Assembly (NCBI RefSeq): GCF_030816715.1
Contig: NZ_JAUSYH010000001.1
Span: 5,146,001 to 5,210,000 of the forward strand
Reading direction: 5' to 3'
From: Streptomyces achromogenes
GTDB taxonomy: Bacteria; Actinomycetota; Actinomycetes; Streptomycetales; Streptomycetaceae
Length of the DNA: 64,000 nucleotides
The first letter of the stretch is position 1, and every line of letters begins with the position of its first letter. Shown here one piece after another: positions 8,579 to 17,015 of the stretch. The translations under genes were made by a program, and so were the position numbers. The notes below the pieces were generated by a model. The model worked only from the letters and a program-made list of their open reading frames with translations. It was not told the origin of the DNA and did not search any database.

Positions 8579-8790
8579 CGCCTGCGAGGTGAGCTGTCGG
8601 GTTCGGGCGGGAGCTGCCCGGTCGCGTCCTGGCGGACGCGACTTCACCCCAAGCCGTAACGGATCGTCCGAAAAGCTCTGGATGTCCAGAACGTCAGAGC
8701 GATGCGCTGCGGCGACCTACCTGGTTCCCCCGCTCCTGCCATGCGTTTCTCGGTGGGTGTTACGGGCGGCGGCAGGATTAGGCGTCCGCC
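8579..8790 (-). ncRNA. ydaO/yuaA-type cyclic di-AMP riboswitch
   Basis: The leader of the SLT gene, read on the minus strand, contains the conserved pieces of the ydaO aptamer in order. First comes CCTAATCCTGCCG paired later with GGCAGGAGCGGGGGAACC. Then come CTTGGGGTGAAG, a variable hairpin (CGCGTCC...GGACGCG), CGGGCAGCTCCCGCCCGAAC, and CCGACAGCTCACCTCGCAGG. In actinobacteria this class controls cell-wall hydrolase genes (established knowledge), which agrees with the SLT gene 20 bp downstream. Boundaries are approximate. Confidence 0.85.
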
Positions 8791-8955
8791 CGACAGGCCG
8801 GGAACGTATGCGAGAGCACATGTCCGGAACAAGTACCGGATTCACAGATGACCCCTATTGACCTTGATCTGTGCCGTATGGGGCGCTTGATCCTTTGTGG
8901 GTGCAAACCGTCAACTCGCTTGGTGGGGGCGGTGGATCGAGGGGCGGCGGATCCT

Positions 8956-9025
8956 GCCCGATATGCCGGGGCCAGTGAGCCATGTCACGAGGAATCACAA
9001 GACCGACTAATCGGGCATTGGCCCC
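8956..9025. repeat. Interleaved inverted repeats (pseudoknot-like)
   Basis: GCCCGAT (8956-8962) pairs with ATCGGGC (9010-9016), and GGGGCCA (8968-8974) pairs with TGGCCCC (9019-9025). The order A-B-A'-B' means an RNA from this strand could form an H-type pseudoknot. No RNA family recognised. Confidence 0.5.
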
Positions 9026-9101
9026 AAGTCGCTTGTTATGGCGCATGGGAGAGGTGGGCCGTCGTCCGTGGTGTCCCGTTGCGCTTACCGCCGTACACCC
9101 C

Positions 9102-9145
9102 GTTGTTCCGGGAAGGCCTCGTGGTTGTTCCGGGAAGGCCTCGTG
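9102..9145. repeat. Perfect 22-bp tandem duplication
   Basis: Two identical adjacent 22-bp units begin at 9102 and 9124, each starting GTTGTTCCGGGAAGG. The unit contains the palindrome-like TTCCGGGAA. No gene overlaps it. Confidence 0.95.
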
Positions 9146-9527
9146 TGCGGCATGTTCATGCCGCCGCGACCCGGGGGAGGGTGGCCCAGGGCTGGGCGGA
9201 CCCAGGGCTGGGACGGGCGGGCGGGGCTCGCCGCCGGGCCGAGGCGGAACCCCCGGTCGGGCGCCGGCCCCGGTGTGGAACATGATTCGGCCCTTCGCGG
9301 CAACCCGATGAACATCTCTTCGTATGGGCTGATCGGAAACATCGCGGACGTGATCGGATACGGTCTGGCCCGATGCGCGCACCTCGCGGGCGAGTGCATT
9401 CGCCCCCGGGGGACGTGGGGGCTATCGGTGATCGAAACGTGACCGGATACGCTGACTCGAGTGATGGCAGCGACCTATCGACAAACCGCGTAATCGCCAG
9501 TAGACACCAGCAGACAGGAGACCCCTC

Positions 9528-10538
9528 GTGACCGTCGTCGGGCCGTTCGGGCTGAGCGTGCGGGACCAGGCTCTGGAAGCCGATGTCCAGGCCGGATTGG
9601 CGGCTGTCGAGGAAGGCTTGCTCGAGGCCACCAAGAGTGAGGTTCCGTTCATCACGGAGGCCGCCCAGCACCTGGTGCGGGCGGGCGGGAAGCGGTTCCG
9701 CCCGCTGCTCGTGATGCTCGCGGCGCAGTTCGGGGACAGGCACGCCCCGGGCATCGTGCCGTCGGCCGTGGTGGTGGAACTGACGCACCTGGCCACGCTG
9801 TACCACGACGACGTGATGGACGAGGCCGCTGTACGGCGCGGGGTCCCCAGCGCGAACGCCCGCTGGGGAAACTCGGTGGCCGTCCTCACCGGTGACTTCC
9901 TCTTCGCGCGCGCCTCGCACATCCTGGCCGACCTCGGTCCGGAGGCGGTGCGGGTACAGGCGGAGGCGTTCGAGCGGCTGGTCACCGGCCAGATCCTGGA
10001 GACGGCGGGGCCCACGGACGGACGGGACCCGGTCGAGCACTACCTCGACGTGCTCGGCGGCAAGACCGGTTCGCTGGTCGCGGTGGCGTGCCGGTTCGGC
10101 GCCATGATGTCGGGCGCCGACGAGACGGTCGTCGACGTGCTGACGCAGTACGGCGAGCGGCTCGGCGTCGCCTTCCAGCTGGCGGACGACGTGCTGGACA
10201 TCGCGTCCGACTCGCACGAGTCCGGCAAGACGCCCGGCACCGATCTTCGCGAGGGCGTGCCCACCCTGCCGGTGCTGAGGCTGCGGGAGCGGGCCGCGCG
10301 CCTGTCCCTGCCCGAGGACGTCGCGCTGTGCGAACTGCTGGACTCCGACCTGAGCGACGACGCCCGGCTCGCCGAGGCCATCGAGGCCCTTCGGGCCCAC
10401 CCGGCGCTGGAGCAGGCCCGCCGGGACACCGTGCGGTACGCGAACGACGCGCGGGCCGCGCTGGCGCCGCTGCGCGAGTGCGACGCGAAGGCGGCGCTGA
10501 TGGAACTCTGCGACGCGGTGGTCCACCGGGCGGGCTGA
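9528..10538 (+). CDS. Polyprenyl diphosphate synthase (long-chain trans-prenyltransferase)
   Basis: Condenses isopentenyl diphosphate units into the all-trans side chain of menaquinone. 336 aa. It has the first Asp-rich motif LYHDDVMDEA (~residue 90) and the second QLADDVLDIA (~residue 216), plus the GGKRFRPLL and GNSVAVLTGDFLFARA segments of the heptaprenyl/octaprenyl synthase family. The second motif is ADDVLD rather than the canonical DDxxD with D after the spacer; this is normal in long-chain enzymes. GTG start with AGGAG 8 bp upstream. Chain length cannot be read from sequence. Proximity to the nuo2 locus fits a role in respiratory quinone supply. Confidence 0.93.
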   Translation: MTVVGPFGLSVRDQALEADVQAGLAAVEEGLLEATKSEVPFITEAAQHLVRAGGKRFRPLLVMLAAQFGDRHAPGIVPSAVVVELTHLATLYHDDVMDEAAVRRGVPSANARWGNSVAVLTGDFLFARASHILADLGPEAVRVQAEAFERLVTGQILETAGPTDGRDPVEHYLDVLGGKTGSLVAVACRFGAMMSGADETVVDVLTQYGERLGVAFQLADDVLDIASDSHESGKTPGTDLREGVPTLPVLRLRERAARLSLPEDVALCELLDSDLSDDARLAEAIEALRAHPALEQARRDTVRYANDARAALAPLRECDAKAALMELCDAVVHRAG

Positions 10539-10803
10539 ACCCTCCCCGCGAGTCCCGATCACTGACCGCACCCGCGTCGAGCCGTCGCTACCCCTACGGG
10601 TCCGCAGCAGTCCTGGCGCTCCCGTGTCATACCGCAGGTGTACGCGGAGTTGAGCCCTCGGGCTGACGCTTCCGAGGAGTCGATTTGGTCAGATGGGAAC
10701 CACGGAAAACACCACTCCTCACCGATTCGGGTGAGAATGGCGGCTCGGGGTGGGACGTTCAGCGTGATGACCAGCCGCCGCCGACGACGGAGGTAAGGGA
10801 CAC

Positions 10804-12069
10804 ATGGCACCGAAGGCATCCGACGACACCATGACCGGCGGGGACGCCACCGGCGGGGAGGCCGACGACCTGCGCGTCGGGCGGCGCAAGGCCGTGCGGT
10901 ACGTCGTTCCGGTCACCGTGATCGGTGTCGCGGCCGCGACGATCGGACTGGTCCCGGCGCTCGCCGACTCCGGCGACCCCGACCTGCCGAAGATCACCGC
11001 ACAGCAGCTCCTCGACAAGATCGCCGCTTCGGACGTGCAGCAGTTGTCCGGCACGGTGAAGATCACTACGGATCTCGGGCTGCCCGACCTCGGCGGGCTG
11101 GAGAGCGGGCTTCTCTCAGGGGCGGCCAAGGGCGACGACGGCTCGGCCGCCGACCCGTCCGCCAAGCTCACCGAACTCGCCTCCGGCACGCACACGTTGC
11201 GCGTCGCCGCCGACGGTCCGGACCGGCAGAAGCTCTCGTTGCTGGAGAACGCCGCCGAATACAGCGTCATCCACAACGGCAAGAACGTGTGGGGGTACGA
11301 CAGCGGGTCCAACGAGGTCTACCACTCCACCGTCGACGAGAGCACGGGCAAGAAGGCGGAGTCCCCCGTTCCCGCGACGCCCAAGGACCTCACCGAGGAT
11401 GCCCTGAAGGCGGTCGACGACACGACGTCCGTGACCGTCGACGGCACGGTCCAGGTCGCCGGCCGCGACGCCTACAAGCTGCTCGTGAAGCCGAAGCAGT
11501 CCGGGTCCACGGTGGGCGCGATCAGCGTGGCGGTGGACGCGAAGACGGGCCTGCCGCTGAAGTTCACGCTGACCCCGGCGAGCGGCGGCGCCGCCGTCGT
11601 GGACGCCGGCTTCACCCAGGTCACCTTCGCCAAGCCCGCCGCCTCCACCTTCGACTTCACCGCCCCCAAGGGCGCGAAGGTCACCGAGGGCGACGAGGCG
11701 GGCAAGGGCGAAGAGTCCGGCAGGGGTGACAAGGGAGGCAGGCCGGCCCCCGGGCACGGCGGCTCCGACGGCTTCGCCGAGGCCTTCGGCGGCCAGGGCG
11801 GTCCCGAGGGCCTCGACGTCATCGGCGAGGGCTGGACCTCGGTCGCCGTCTTCGGCGCCGGCGGCGAGGGCGCTCCCTCGGGAGCAGAGGCAGGCGGCGA
11901 CCTCGGCGGGTTCCTCGGCTCCCTCGGGGACAAGGTGAGCGGCAAGTTCGGCTCCGGGACCGTCTTCTCCACCCGCCTGATCAACGCCTTGATGACGGAC
12001 GACGGCAAGGTCTACGTCGGTGCGGTCACCAAGGACGCCCTGGTGAAGGCCGCCGACGCGGGGAAGTGA
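10804..12069 (+). CDS. LolA-like / RseB-like membrane-anchored protein
   Basis: 421 aa. A cytoplasmic N-terminus (~35 aa, KAVRYVVPVTV) is followed by one transmembrane segment (about residues 38-56). An extracytoplasmic beta-rich domain comes next (repeats like QQLSGTVKITTDLGLPDLGG and GRDAYKLLVKPKQSGSTVGA), matching the LolA/RseB lipoprotein-carrier fold. A Gly-rich linker (residues ~300-345) precedes a short C-terminal segment. Actinobacteria lack the Lol pathway, so a carrier role is uncertain; binding a lipid or acting as an envelope sensor is more likely. It is followed 155 bp later by an ABC exporter pair, which may be functionally linked. Confidence 0.8.
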   Translation: MAPKASDDTMTGGDATGGEADDLRVGRRKAVRYVVPVTVIGVAAATIGLVPALADSGDPDLPKITAQQLLDKIAASDVQQLSGTVKITTDLGLPDLGGLESGLLSGAAKGDDGSAADPSAKLTELASGTHTLRVAADGPDRQKLSLLENAAEYSVIHNGKNVWGYDSGSNEVYHSTVDESTGKKAESPVPATPKDLTEDALKAVDDTTSVTVDGTVQVAGRDAYKLLVKPKQSGSTVGAISVAVDAKTGLPLKFTLTPASGGAAVVDAGFTQVTFAKPAASTFDFTAPKGAKVTEGDEAGKGEESGRGDKGGRPAPGHGGSDGFAEAFGGQGGPEGLDVIGEGWTSVAVFGAGGEGAPSGAEAGGDLGGFLGSLGDKVSGKFGSGTVFSTRLINALMTDDGKVYVGAVTKDALVKAADAGK

Positions 12070-12224
12070 GGAGCGGCGCGGCCACCGTACGGAGCGTGCA
12101 CCGCGGAGCAGGTGCGGCGCGGCGCGGCGCGGCGGGCACAGTGCCGTGAGCACGGTGCCCGAGCGCGCAGCAGGCACAGCGCGGCCGGCGCCCTTCGGGT
12201 GAGGGCGTCGCGGAGAGGAAGCCG

Positions 12225-13211
12225 GTGAGGGAGCCCATGGACGACGTCGACGTCGACGTACCCGTCCACGCCGACGACGCCGTCATCCGCACCCGCGCCC
12301 TCACCAAGCGCTACCGCGGCGGACAGCTCGCCGTGGACGGCCTCGACCTCACCGTCCCGGCGGGCAGCGTCTTCGGTTTCCTCGGGCCCAACGGCTCCGG
12401 CAAGACGACCACCATCCGCATGCTGATGGGGCTCATCGAGCCCACGGCGGGCACGGCGCGCGTCCTGGGGCAACCCATGCCGCGGGCCGTCCGGGCCGTG
12501 CTGCCGCACGTCGGGGCCCTGATCGAGGGGCCCGCCCTCTACGGCTTCCTCTCCGGCCGGGACAACCTGCTGCGGTACGACGCCGCCGATCCGACGGCCG
12601 ACCCGCGCACCCGGCGTGCGCGGGTCGAGGCGACGCTGGACCGGGTGGGGCTGACGGCCGCCGCGGGCAAGAAGGCGAAGGCGTACTCCCTCGGCATGAA
12701 GCAGCGTCTCGGGCTCGCGGCGGCCCTGCTGCAGCCCCGCCGGCTGCTCGTCCTCGACGAGCCGACGAACGGGCTGGATCCGCAGGGCATGCGGGAGATC
12801 CGTTCGCTGATCCGGGAGGTGGCCTCGGAGGGCACGACCGTCTTCCTCTCCTCACACCTGCTCGACGAGATCGAGCAGGTGTGCACCCACGCGGCGGTGA
12901 TGGCGCGGGGCCGGCTGATCGTGCAGGGCCCCGTGGCGGACCTCGCGGCGGGGACCCGCGGGCGGCTGGTCGTGACGACCCCGGACCCGGCGGACGCGGC
13001 CCGGGTGCTGAAGGAGCAGGGCGCGGCCGACGTCGTCGTCGGCGAGGACCGGGTGAGCACGGAGGCGCCGCCGCCGGACCGCGATCCGGCCGACCTGAAC
13101 GCGGCGCTGGTGACGGCGGGCGTCCGCGTCCGCGGCTTCGCCGTCGAACGGGCCTCTCTGGAGGACGCGTTCGTGGCACTCACGGGGGAGGGCTTCGATG
13201 TCGCGGGCTGA
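12225..13211 (+). CDS. ABC-2 exporter ATP-binding protein
   Basis: ATPase of a DrrA/CcmA-like exporter, 328 aa. It has Walker A GPNGSGKT (~residue 50), Q-loop, signature YSLGMKQRLG (~residue 155), Walker B LLVLDEPTNGLD and H-loop SSHLLDEIEQ. The C-terminal ~90 residues form the usual accessory domain. The GTG at 12225 has GGAGAGGAA upstream; the ATG at 12237 (AGGGAG upstream) is an equally good start. The gene overlaps its permease by 14 bp. Confidence 0.92.
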   Translation: MREPMDDVDVDVPVHADDAVIRTRALTKRYRGGQLAVDGLDLTVPAGSVFGFLGPNGSGKTTTIRMLMGLIEPTAGTARVLGQPMPRAVRAVLPHVGALIEGPALYGFLSGRDNLLRYDAADPTADPRTRRARVEATLDRVGLTAAAGKKAKAYSLGMKQRLGLAAALLQPRRLLVLDEPTNGLDPQGMREIRSLIREVASEGTTVFLSSHLLDEIEQVCTHAAVMARGRLIVQGPVADLAAGTRGRLVVTTPDPADAARVLKEQGAADVVVGEDRVSTEAPPPDRDPADLNAALVTAGVRVRGFAVERASLEDAFVALTGEGFDVAG

Positions 13212-14280
13212 AACGGAACCGGTGGACGACGACCACCGCCCCCGCTCCGCGGAAAGCGACCCGTCCGGCCAGGAGCCGGCAGCGAGCCGTTTCCCGTCCG
13301 AGATCCGCTCCCCTTCCCGGACGCGTTCCCCGTCCGAGACCCGCTCCCCTTCCCCCAGCCGTTCCCCCTCCCAGACCCGTTCGCCGTCCCGGAGCCGGAC
13401 CCCTGCCCGGCTTCCGTCCCGGCCGCGTTCGTGGACCTGGACGCTCGGACTGTTCCGCAGCGAACTGCTGACGACCTTCCGGCGCTGGCGCACCCTCGCC
13501 CTGCTGGGCGTGCTGGCGTCCGTGCCGGTCCTGGTCGGGATCGCCGTGCGGCTCGAGACGGGCGACGGCGGGCCGGGCGGCCCCGGCGGCGGGGGAGGGG
13601 GTGGCGGCGGACCCGCGTTCATCGCGCAGGTCACCAACAACGGCCTGTTCCTGGTCTTCACCGCGCTGGCCGTGACCCTGCCGTTCTTCCTGCCCATGGC
13701 GATCGGCGTCATCGCGGGCGACGCGATCGCCGGCGAGGCGAACGCGGGCACCCTGCGCTACCTCCTGGTCGCCCCGGCCGGCCGCTCCCGCCTCCTGCTG
13801 GCCAAGTACGCGACCGTCATGACCTTCTGCCTCGTCGCCACCCTCGTGGTCGCGCTCTCGGCGCTGACGGTCGGGGCGCTGCTCTTCCCGCTCGGCGATC
13901 TGACCACGATCTCCGGTACCCGGATCGGCTTCGGGGACGGACTGCTTCGGGCGCTGCTGATCGCCGTGGTCGTCGCCCTCTCCCTGACCGGCGTGGCGGC
14001 GCTCGGCCTGTTCGTCTCGACGCTCACCGGCAGCGGCATCGCGGCGATGGCGACGACCGTCGGCCTGCTGATCACGGTCCAGATCCTCGACCAGATCCCC
14101 CAGCTCGACGCGCTCCAGCCGTACTTCTTCTCGCACTACTGGCTGTCCTTCGCCGACCTCATGCGCGAGCCGGTCTACTGGGACGACCTGCAGAAGAACC
14201 TCGGCCTCCAGGCGCTGTACGCGGCGTTCTTCGGCTCGGCGGCCTGGGCGCGCTTCACGACGAAGGACGTCACCGCGTAG
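13198..14280 (+). CDS. ABC-2 exporter permease with Arg/Ser/Pro-rich N-terminal tail
   Basis: Membrane subunit of the exporter, 360 aa. Residues ~30-75 are a repeat-rich cytoplasmic tail made of RSPS-type units (for example RSPSETRSPSPSRSPS). Six hydrophobic segments follow: near 88-106, 143-167, 195-225, 245-275 and 275-300, and one at the C-terminus. A Gly-rich external loop (GGPGGPGGGGGGGG) sits after the first helix. Domain composition is ABC2_membrane_5-like. The start ATG lies inside the ATPase gene (14-bp overlap). Substrate unknown. Confidence 0.88.
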   Translation: MSRAETEPVDDDHRPRSAESDPSGQEPAASRFPSEIRSPSRTRSPSETRSPSPSRSPSQTRSPSRSRTPARLPSRPRSWTWTLGLFRSELLTTFRRWRTLALLGVLASVPVLVGIAVRLETGDGGPGGPGGGGGGGGGPAFIAQVTNNGLFLVFTALAVTLPFFLPMAIGVIAGDAIAGEANAGTLRYLLVAPAGRSRLLLAKYATVMTFCLVATLVVALSALTVGALLFPLGDLTTISGTRIGFGDGLLRALLIAVVVALSLTGVAALGLFVSTLTGSGIAAMATTVGLLITVQILDQIPQLDALQPYFFSHYWLSFADLMREPVYWDDLQKNLGLQALYAAFFGSAAWARFTTKDVTA

Positions 14281-14314
14281 CCGGCACGGGCCTCGACGGC
14301 CCCTCCGCGCGCGC

Positions 14315-14902
14315 TCAGCGGGTCTCGTAGGGGAAGCGGGCGAGCGGGGCGTCCTGTGCGAAGAAGGTCTTCGCCCGTGCCAGCGCGTCGGTGTCGTTCA
14401 GGACGTCGCCGGGCTTGCTGCCGTTGCCGAGCAGCACCCCGCCGAAGCGCATCCCCAGGTACGCGGCCGAGTTGCGGAGCGTGCCGACGAGCGGGTCGGC
14501 GACCGAGGGCTGTTCGTCGGCCAGCACGGTGACGCCCCACAGGGTGCGCCCGGCCAGCGTCGTCTCGAAACCGAGGCCGGGGGTGCGCAGCCAGCCCGAC
14601 CAGTGGTCGAGATAGCGCTTGGTCTGCGCGGAGACCGAGTACCAGTACAGCGGGGACGCGATCACGATGTCCGTCGCGGCGAGCGTGGCGTCGAGCAGCA
14701 GGGCGGCGCTGCCCTCGGTCGGGCGGACGTGGTCGATGTCGTGGCGCTGGTCGGCGAAGTCGGGCAGGGGGTGCTCGGCGAGGCTGATCCATGTCTGCTC
14801 CGCGTCGGACGGCAACTGCTCGGCTGCCGCGCGGGCCAGCGACTCGGTGTTGCCGTCGGGACGGCTGCTGCCCAGCACGAAAAGGACGTTGCGGCGTGTC
14901 AT
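14315..14902 (-). CDS. NADPH-dependent FMN reductase / flavodoxin-fold oxidoreductase
   Basis: 195 aa. The N-terminal phosphate-binding loop VLGSSRPDGNTESLAR (~residues 8-23) and ASPLYWYSVSAQTKRYLDHW (~95-114) are typical of the flavodoxin-like NAD(P)H:FMN/quinone reductase family that binds FMN. Probably a soluble two-electron quinone or azo/nitro reductase; substrate unknown. The gene is monocistronic. The AT-richer 90 bp upstream (TTAAATGTGCACGCAAGTATATAC) probably holds its promoter. Confidence 0.87.
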   Translation of the reverse strand: MTRRNVLFVLGSSRPDGNTESLARAAAEQLPSDAEQTWISLAEHPLPDFADQRHDIDHVRPTEGSAALLLDATLAATDIVIASPLYWYSVSAQTKRYLDHWSGWLRTPGLGFETTLAGRTLWGVTVLADEQPSVADPLVGTLRNSAAYLGMRFGGVLLGNGSKPGDVLNDTDALARAKTFFAQDAPLARFPYETR

Positions 14903-14991
14903 GTCTGATCCCCCGGTGATCGGCGTGTGGTGCAGGGTCGGTACGGGAAACAGTATGCGCCTGCATTAAATGTGCACGCAAGTATATACGG

Positions 14992-16248
14992 TCAGCTCAG
15001 GAGGTGCCGGCTCTCGGCGGCCCGGGCGGCGTCCAGCAGCGTCGCCTCGCCGCCGTGGGCCGCGATCATCTGGAGTCCCAGCGGACAGCCGTCCTCGCCG
15101 ATCCCCGCGGGGAGACTGGTCGCCGGATGACCGCTCAGGTTGAACGCCCAGGTGAGCGCCGTCGAAAACCGGTCACCCGGGCCCTCGTGACCGTGCGCGG
15201 GGTTCGGGGTGGTGGGCGTCAGCAGCAGGTCCGCCCGTGCGAAGAACGCGGCCAGCAGCCGGTCGTTCGCCGCACGGACGCGTTCGGCGGGGCCGCGGTC
15301 CGCGCCGGGGGTGCGCAGCGCCAGCCAGGCCGCAGCGGGGTCCTCCAGGCGCGGCGGGGTCACTGAGGGCGGCAGCCGTACGATTCCGGCCGCGGCGAGA
15401 CGCGTCGCGGCGGCCCGGGCCAGGGCGACCGGCTCGGGGTCGGGGCCGGCGAAGCCCAGATCGGGGGAGAAGGCGGCGACGGGCGGATCGGGGTTCGCTC
15501 TTTCGGTCATTTCTGTAGCGGTTTCCCGGGCCGTGATCCGCCAGTACGCCGCGGCGTCCGCCGCGTACCGGACGATCACACCGGGCGCCGCCAGCCCCGT
15601 ACGGTCCCCGGACCGCCCTCCCGTCCGCCCCCGCTCCCGTTTCTGCTCTTGCTCCTGTTCCCGCTCGTACTCGTGCTCGTGGTCCTGTTCCCGCTCCCCG
15701 GGCGGTCGACGGGCGTTCGTGGTCTTCAGGCCGATCACCCCGCACCACGCGGCCGGGATGCGCACCGAGCCCGCGCCGTCGCTGCCGGTCGCCAGCGGGA
15801 CGAGGCCGGCGGCCACCGCTGCCGCCGCGCCCGCCGAGGAGCCGCCGGGCGTGCGGTCGGCACGCCAGGGATTGACCGTCCGGCCGTGGGCGCCGAGTCC
15901 CCACGTCTGCCAGGGCGTTTCCGCGCCGGGCACGGCGGTCGCCCCCACCGGCACACAGCCGGCGGCGATCAGCGGGCCCGCCGAACGCAGCCCGTACCGC
16001 CCCTTCGCGCCGATGGGCACCCCGGCCAGCGGCAGCCGCTCGCCCGCCGCGATCCGCGCGTCTGTCTCACGCGCCGCTGCACGGGCCCGTTCCTCCCACA
16101 CCTCGGCGAACGCGCACAGGGAACGGTCGGCCGCGGCGATCCGGCCGAGCGCCTCGCCGACGACGTCCACCGCCGTGAGCCGCCCGGCCCGCACCGCCCC
16201 GGCGAGCTCCACGGCCGCAGGCCACTCCCAGGGGCCGGCCGCCCTCAT
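14992..16248 (-). CDS. Amidase signature family enzyme
   Basis: Amide hydrolase of 418 aa using the Ser-cisSer-Lys triad. The Lys is in LAGVPIGAKGRYG (~residue 75) and the Gly/Ser-rich signature is TPGGSSAGAAAAVAAG (~residues 135-150). The nucleophilic Ser region is GSDGAGSVRIPAAWCG. A charged low-complexity insertion (Glu/Arg/Gln-rich, ~40 aa) interrupts the domain near residue 185; it is unusual. The start at 16248 puts the GWEWP-like amidase N-terminus first. Readings that start further upstream overlap the next gene. Substrate unknown. Confidence 0.87.
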   Translation of the reverse strand: MRAAGPWEWPAAVELAGAVRAGRLTAVDVVGEALGRIAAADRSLCAFAEVWEERARAAARETDARIAAGERLPLAGVPIGAKGRYGLRSAGPLIAAGCVPVGATAVPGAETPWQTWGLGAHGRTVNPWRADRTPGGSSAGAAAAVAAGLVPLATGSDGAGSVRIPAAWCGVIGLKTTNARRPPGEREQDHEHEYEREQEQEQKRERGRTGGRSGDRTGLAAPGVIVRYAADAAAYWRITARETATEMTERANPDPPVAAFSPDLGFAGPDPEPVALARAAATRLAAAGIVRLPPSVTPPRLEDPAAAWLALRTPGADRGPAERVRAANDRLLAAFFARADLLLTPTTPNPAHGHEGPGDRFSTALTWAFNLSGHPATSLPAGIGEDGCPLGLQMIAAHGGEATLLDAARAAESRHLLS

Positions 16249-16279
16249 CCCGGGACGTGCCCGGCCGGCCCGCGCCCGC

Positions 16280-16798
16280 TCAGCGGGCCCGTCCGGCCGC
16301 CGCCCCGGTGAGGCGGGACAGCGGCTGGGTCTCGCGCGGCGGGCCGCCGGCCAGGTCGCCGAGCCGCCAGTCCGCCACCCACGGCACGCGGTAGACGTCG
16401 ATGACCGATTCGATCTCCCGAACCCGCTGGACGAGCGGCCGCGGCAGCCGTCCCGGCGCGTCCGCGACGATAACCACCGCGTCCAGGTCGAGCCCCTGCG
16501 GGGCGCCCCCGCGTCGGAACGCCTCCAGCGCGCGCAGGGCGGACTCCAGCCCCGTCGCATGGGTGCGGGCGACCAGCAGGACGGACGGCGGATCGCCGGC
16601 GCCGGGCCACCCGCGCCCGCAGTCGTGGCCGCCGTAGACCGCCGCGAGCGTCGTGCTGCCGGCCCCGCCGTGCGTGGCGACCCAGGAGAAGCGCCGGGGC
16701 GTGGCGACAGGGGGGTGGGGCGGCGGCACCGGGTCCGGTGCGGGCACCGGCCCGCGGATCCAGATGTCCGGCCCCCGTTGCCCGTCCGTCGTCCACAT
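16280..16798 (-). CDS. Conserved hypothetical protein (DUF6668-like, degenerate P-loop)
   Basis: 172 aa. A proline-rich N-terminus (residues 1-35) is followed by FSWVATHGGAGSTTLAAVYG, which looks like a degenerate P-loop of a ParA/MinD-like NTPase. LLVARTHATGLESALRALEA and DAVVIVADAPGRLPRPLV follow. I associate this with Streptomyces DUF6668 proteins that accompany large membrane or secretion-linked loci, from memory only. Function unknown. It lies 31 bp upstream of the amidase gene on the same strand. Confidence 0.65.
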   Translation of the reverse strand: MWTTDGQRGPDIWIRGPVPAPDPVPPPHPPVATPRRFSWVATHGGAGSTTLAAVYGGHDCGRGWPGAGDPPSVLLVARTHATGLESALRALEAFRRGGAPQGLDLDAVVIVADAPGRLPRPLVQRVREIESVIDVYRVPWVADWRLGDLAGGPPRETQPLSRLTGAAAGRAR

Positions 16799-16952
16799 CC
16801 CCGCGTTCCTCCCGGTCGTCGCCGCTCCTCCGGGCCCGCCCGGGTTCCGGCCGGTTCCCGGCGCGGTCCCGAGAGGGGGGCGTGGGTTCCTGGAACGAGG
16901 CTGTGACGTCGTGGTGACGTGAGGACCGGGAGCGCTCGGAGAGACTCAACAG

Positions 16953-16972
16953 TACGTGTACATGTATGCGTA
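16953..16972. promoter_or_regulatory. 20-bp imperfect palindrome (candidate operator)
   Basis: TACGTGTACA followed directly by TGTATGCGTA is a near-perfect dyad (8 of 10 pairs) centred between 16962 and 16963, 44 bp upstream of the next start codon. The AT-rich core stands out in GC-rich DNA. TetR-type operators look like this. No regulator gene is adjacent. Confidence 0.4.
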
Positions 16973-17015
16973 CGTGGACGACCGGAGCGTGACGGCGCAT
17001 CCGAGTGAGGAACCG

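Larger units (their letters stand above)
8860..9527. other. Long intergenic region upstream of polyprenyl synthase
   Basis: About 670 bp with no gene I can support; the frames here are short and shadow-like. It contains interleaved inverted repeats at 8956-9025 and a perfect 22-bp tandem duplication at 9102-9145. The last ~100 bp should hold the promoter of the polyprenyl synthase gene. Confidence 0.5.

Noticed and set aside
10690..10720. GGAACC box as an ECF sigma promoter for the LolA-like gene
   Set aside because: No convincing -10 partner at the expected distance.
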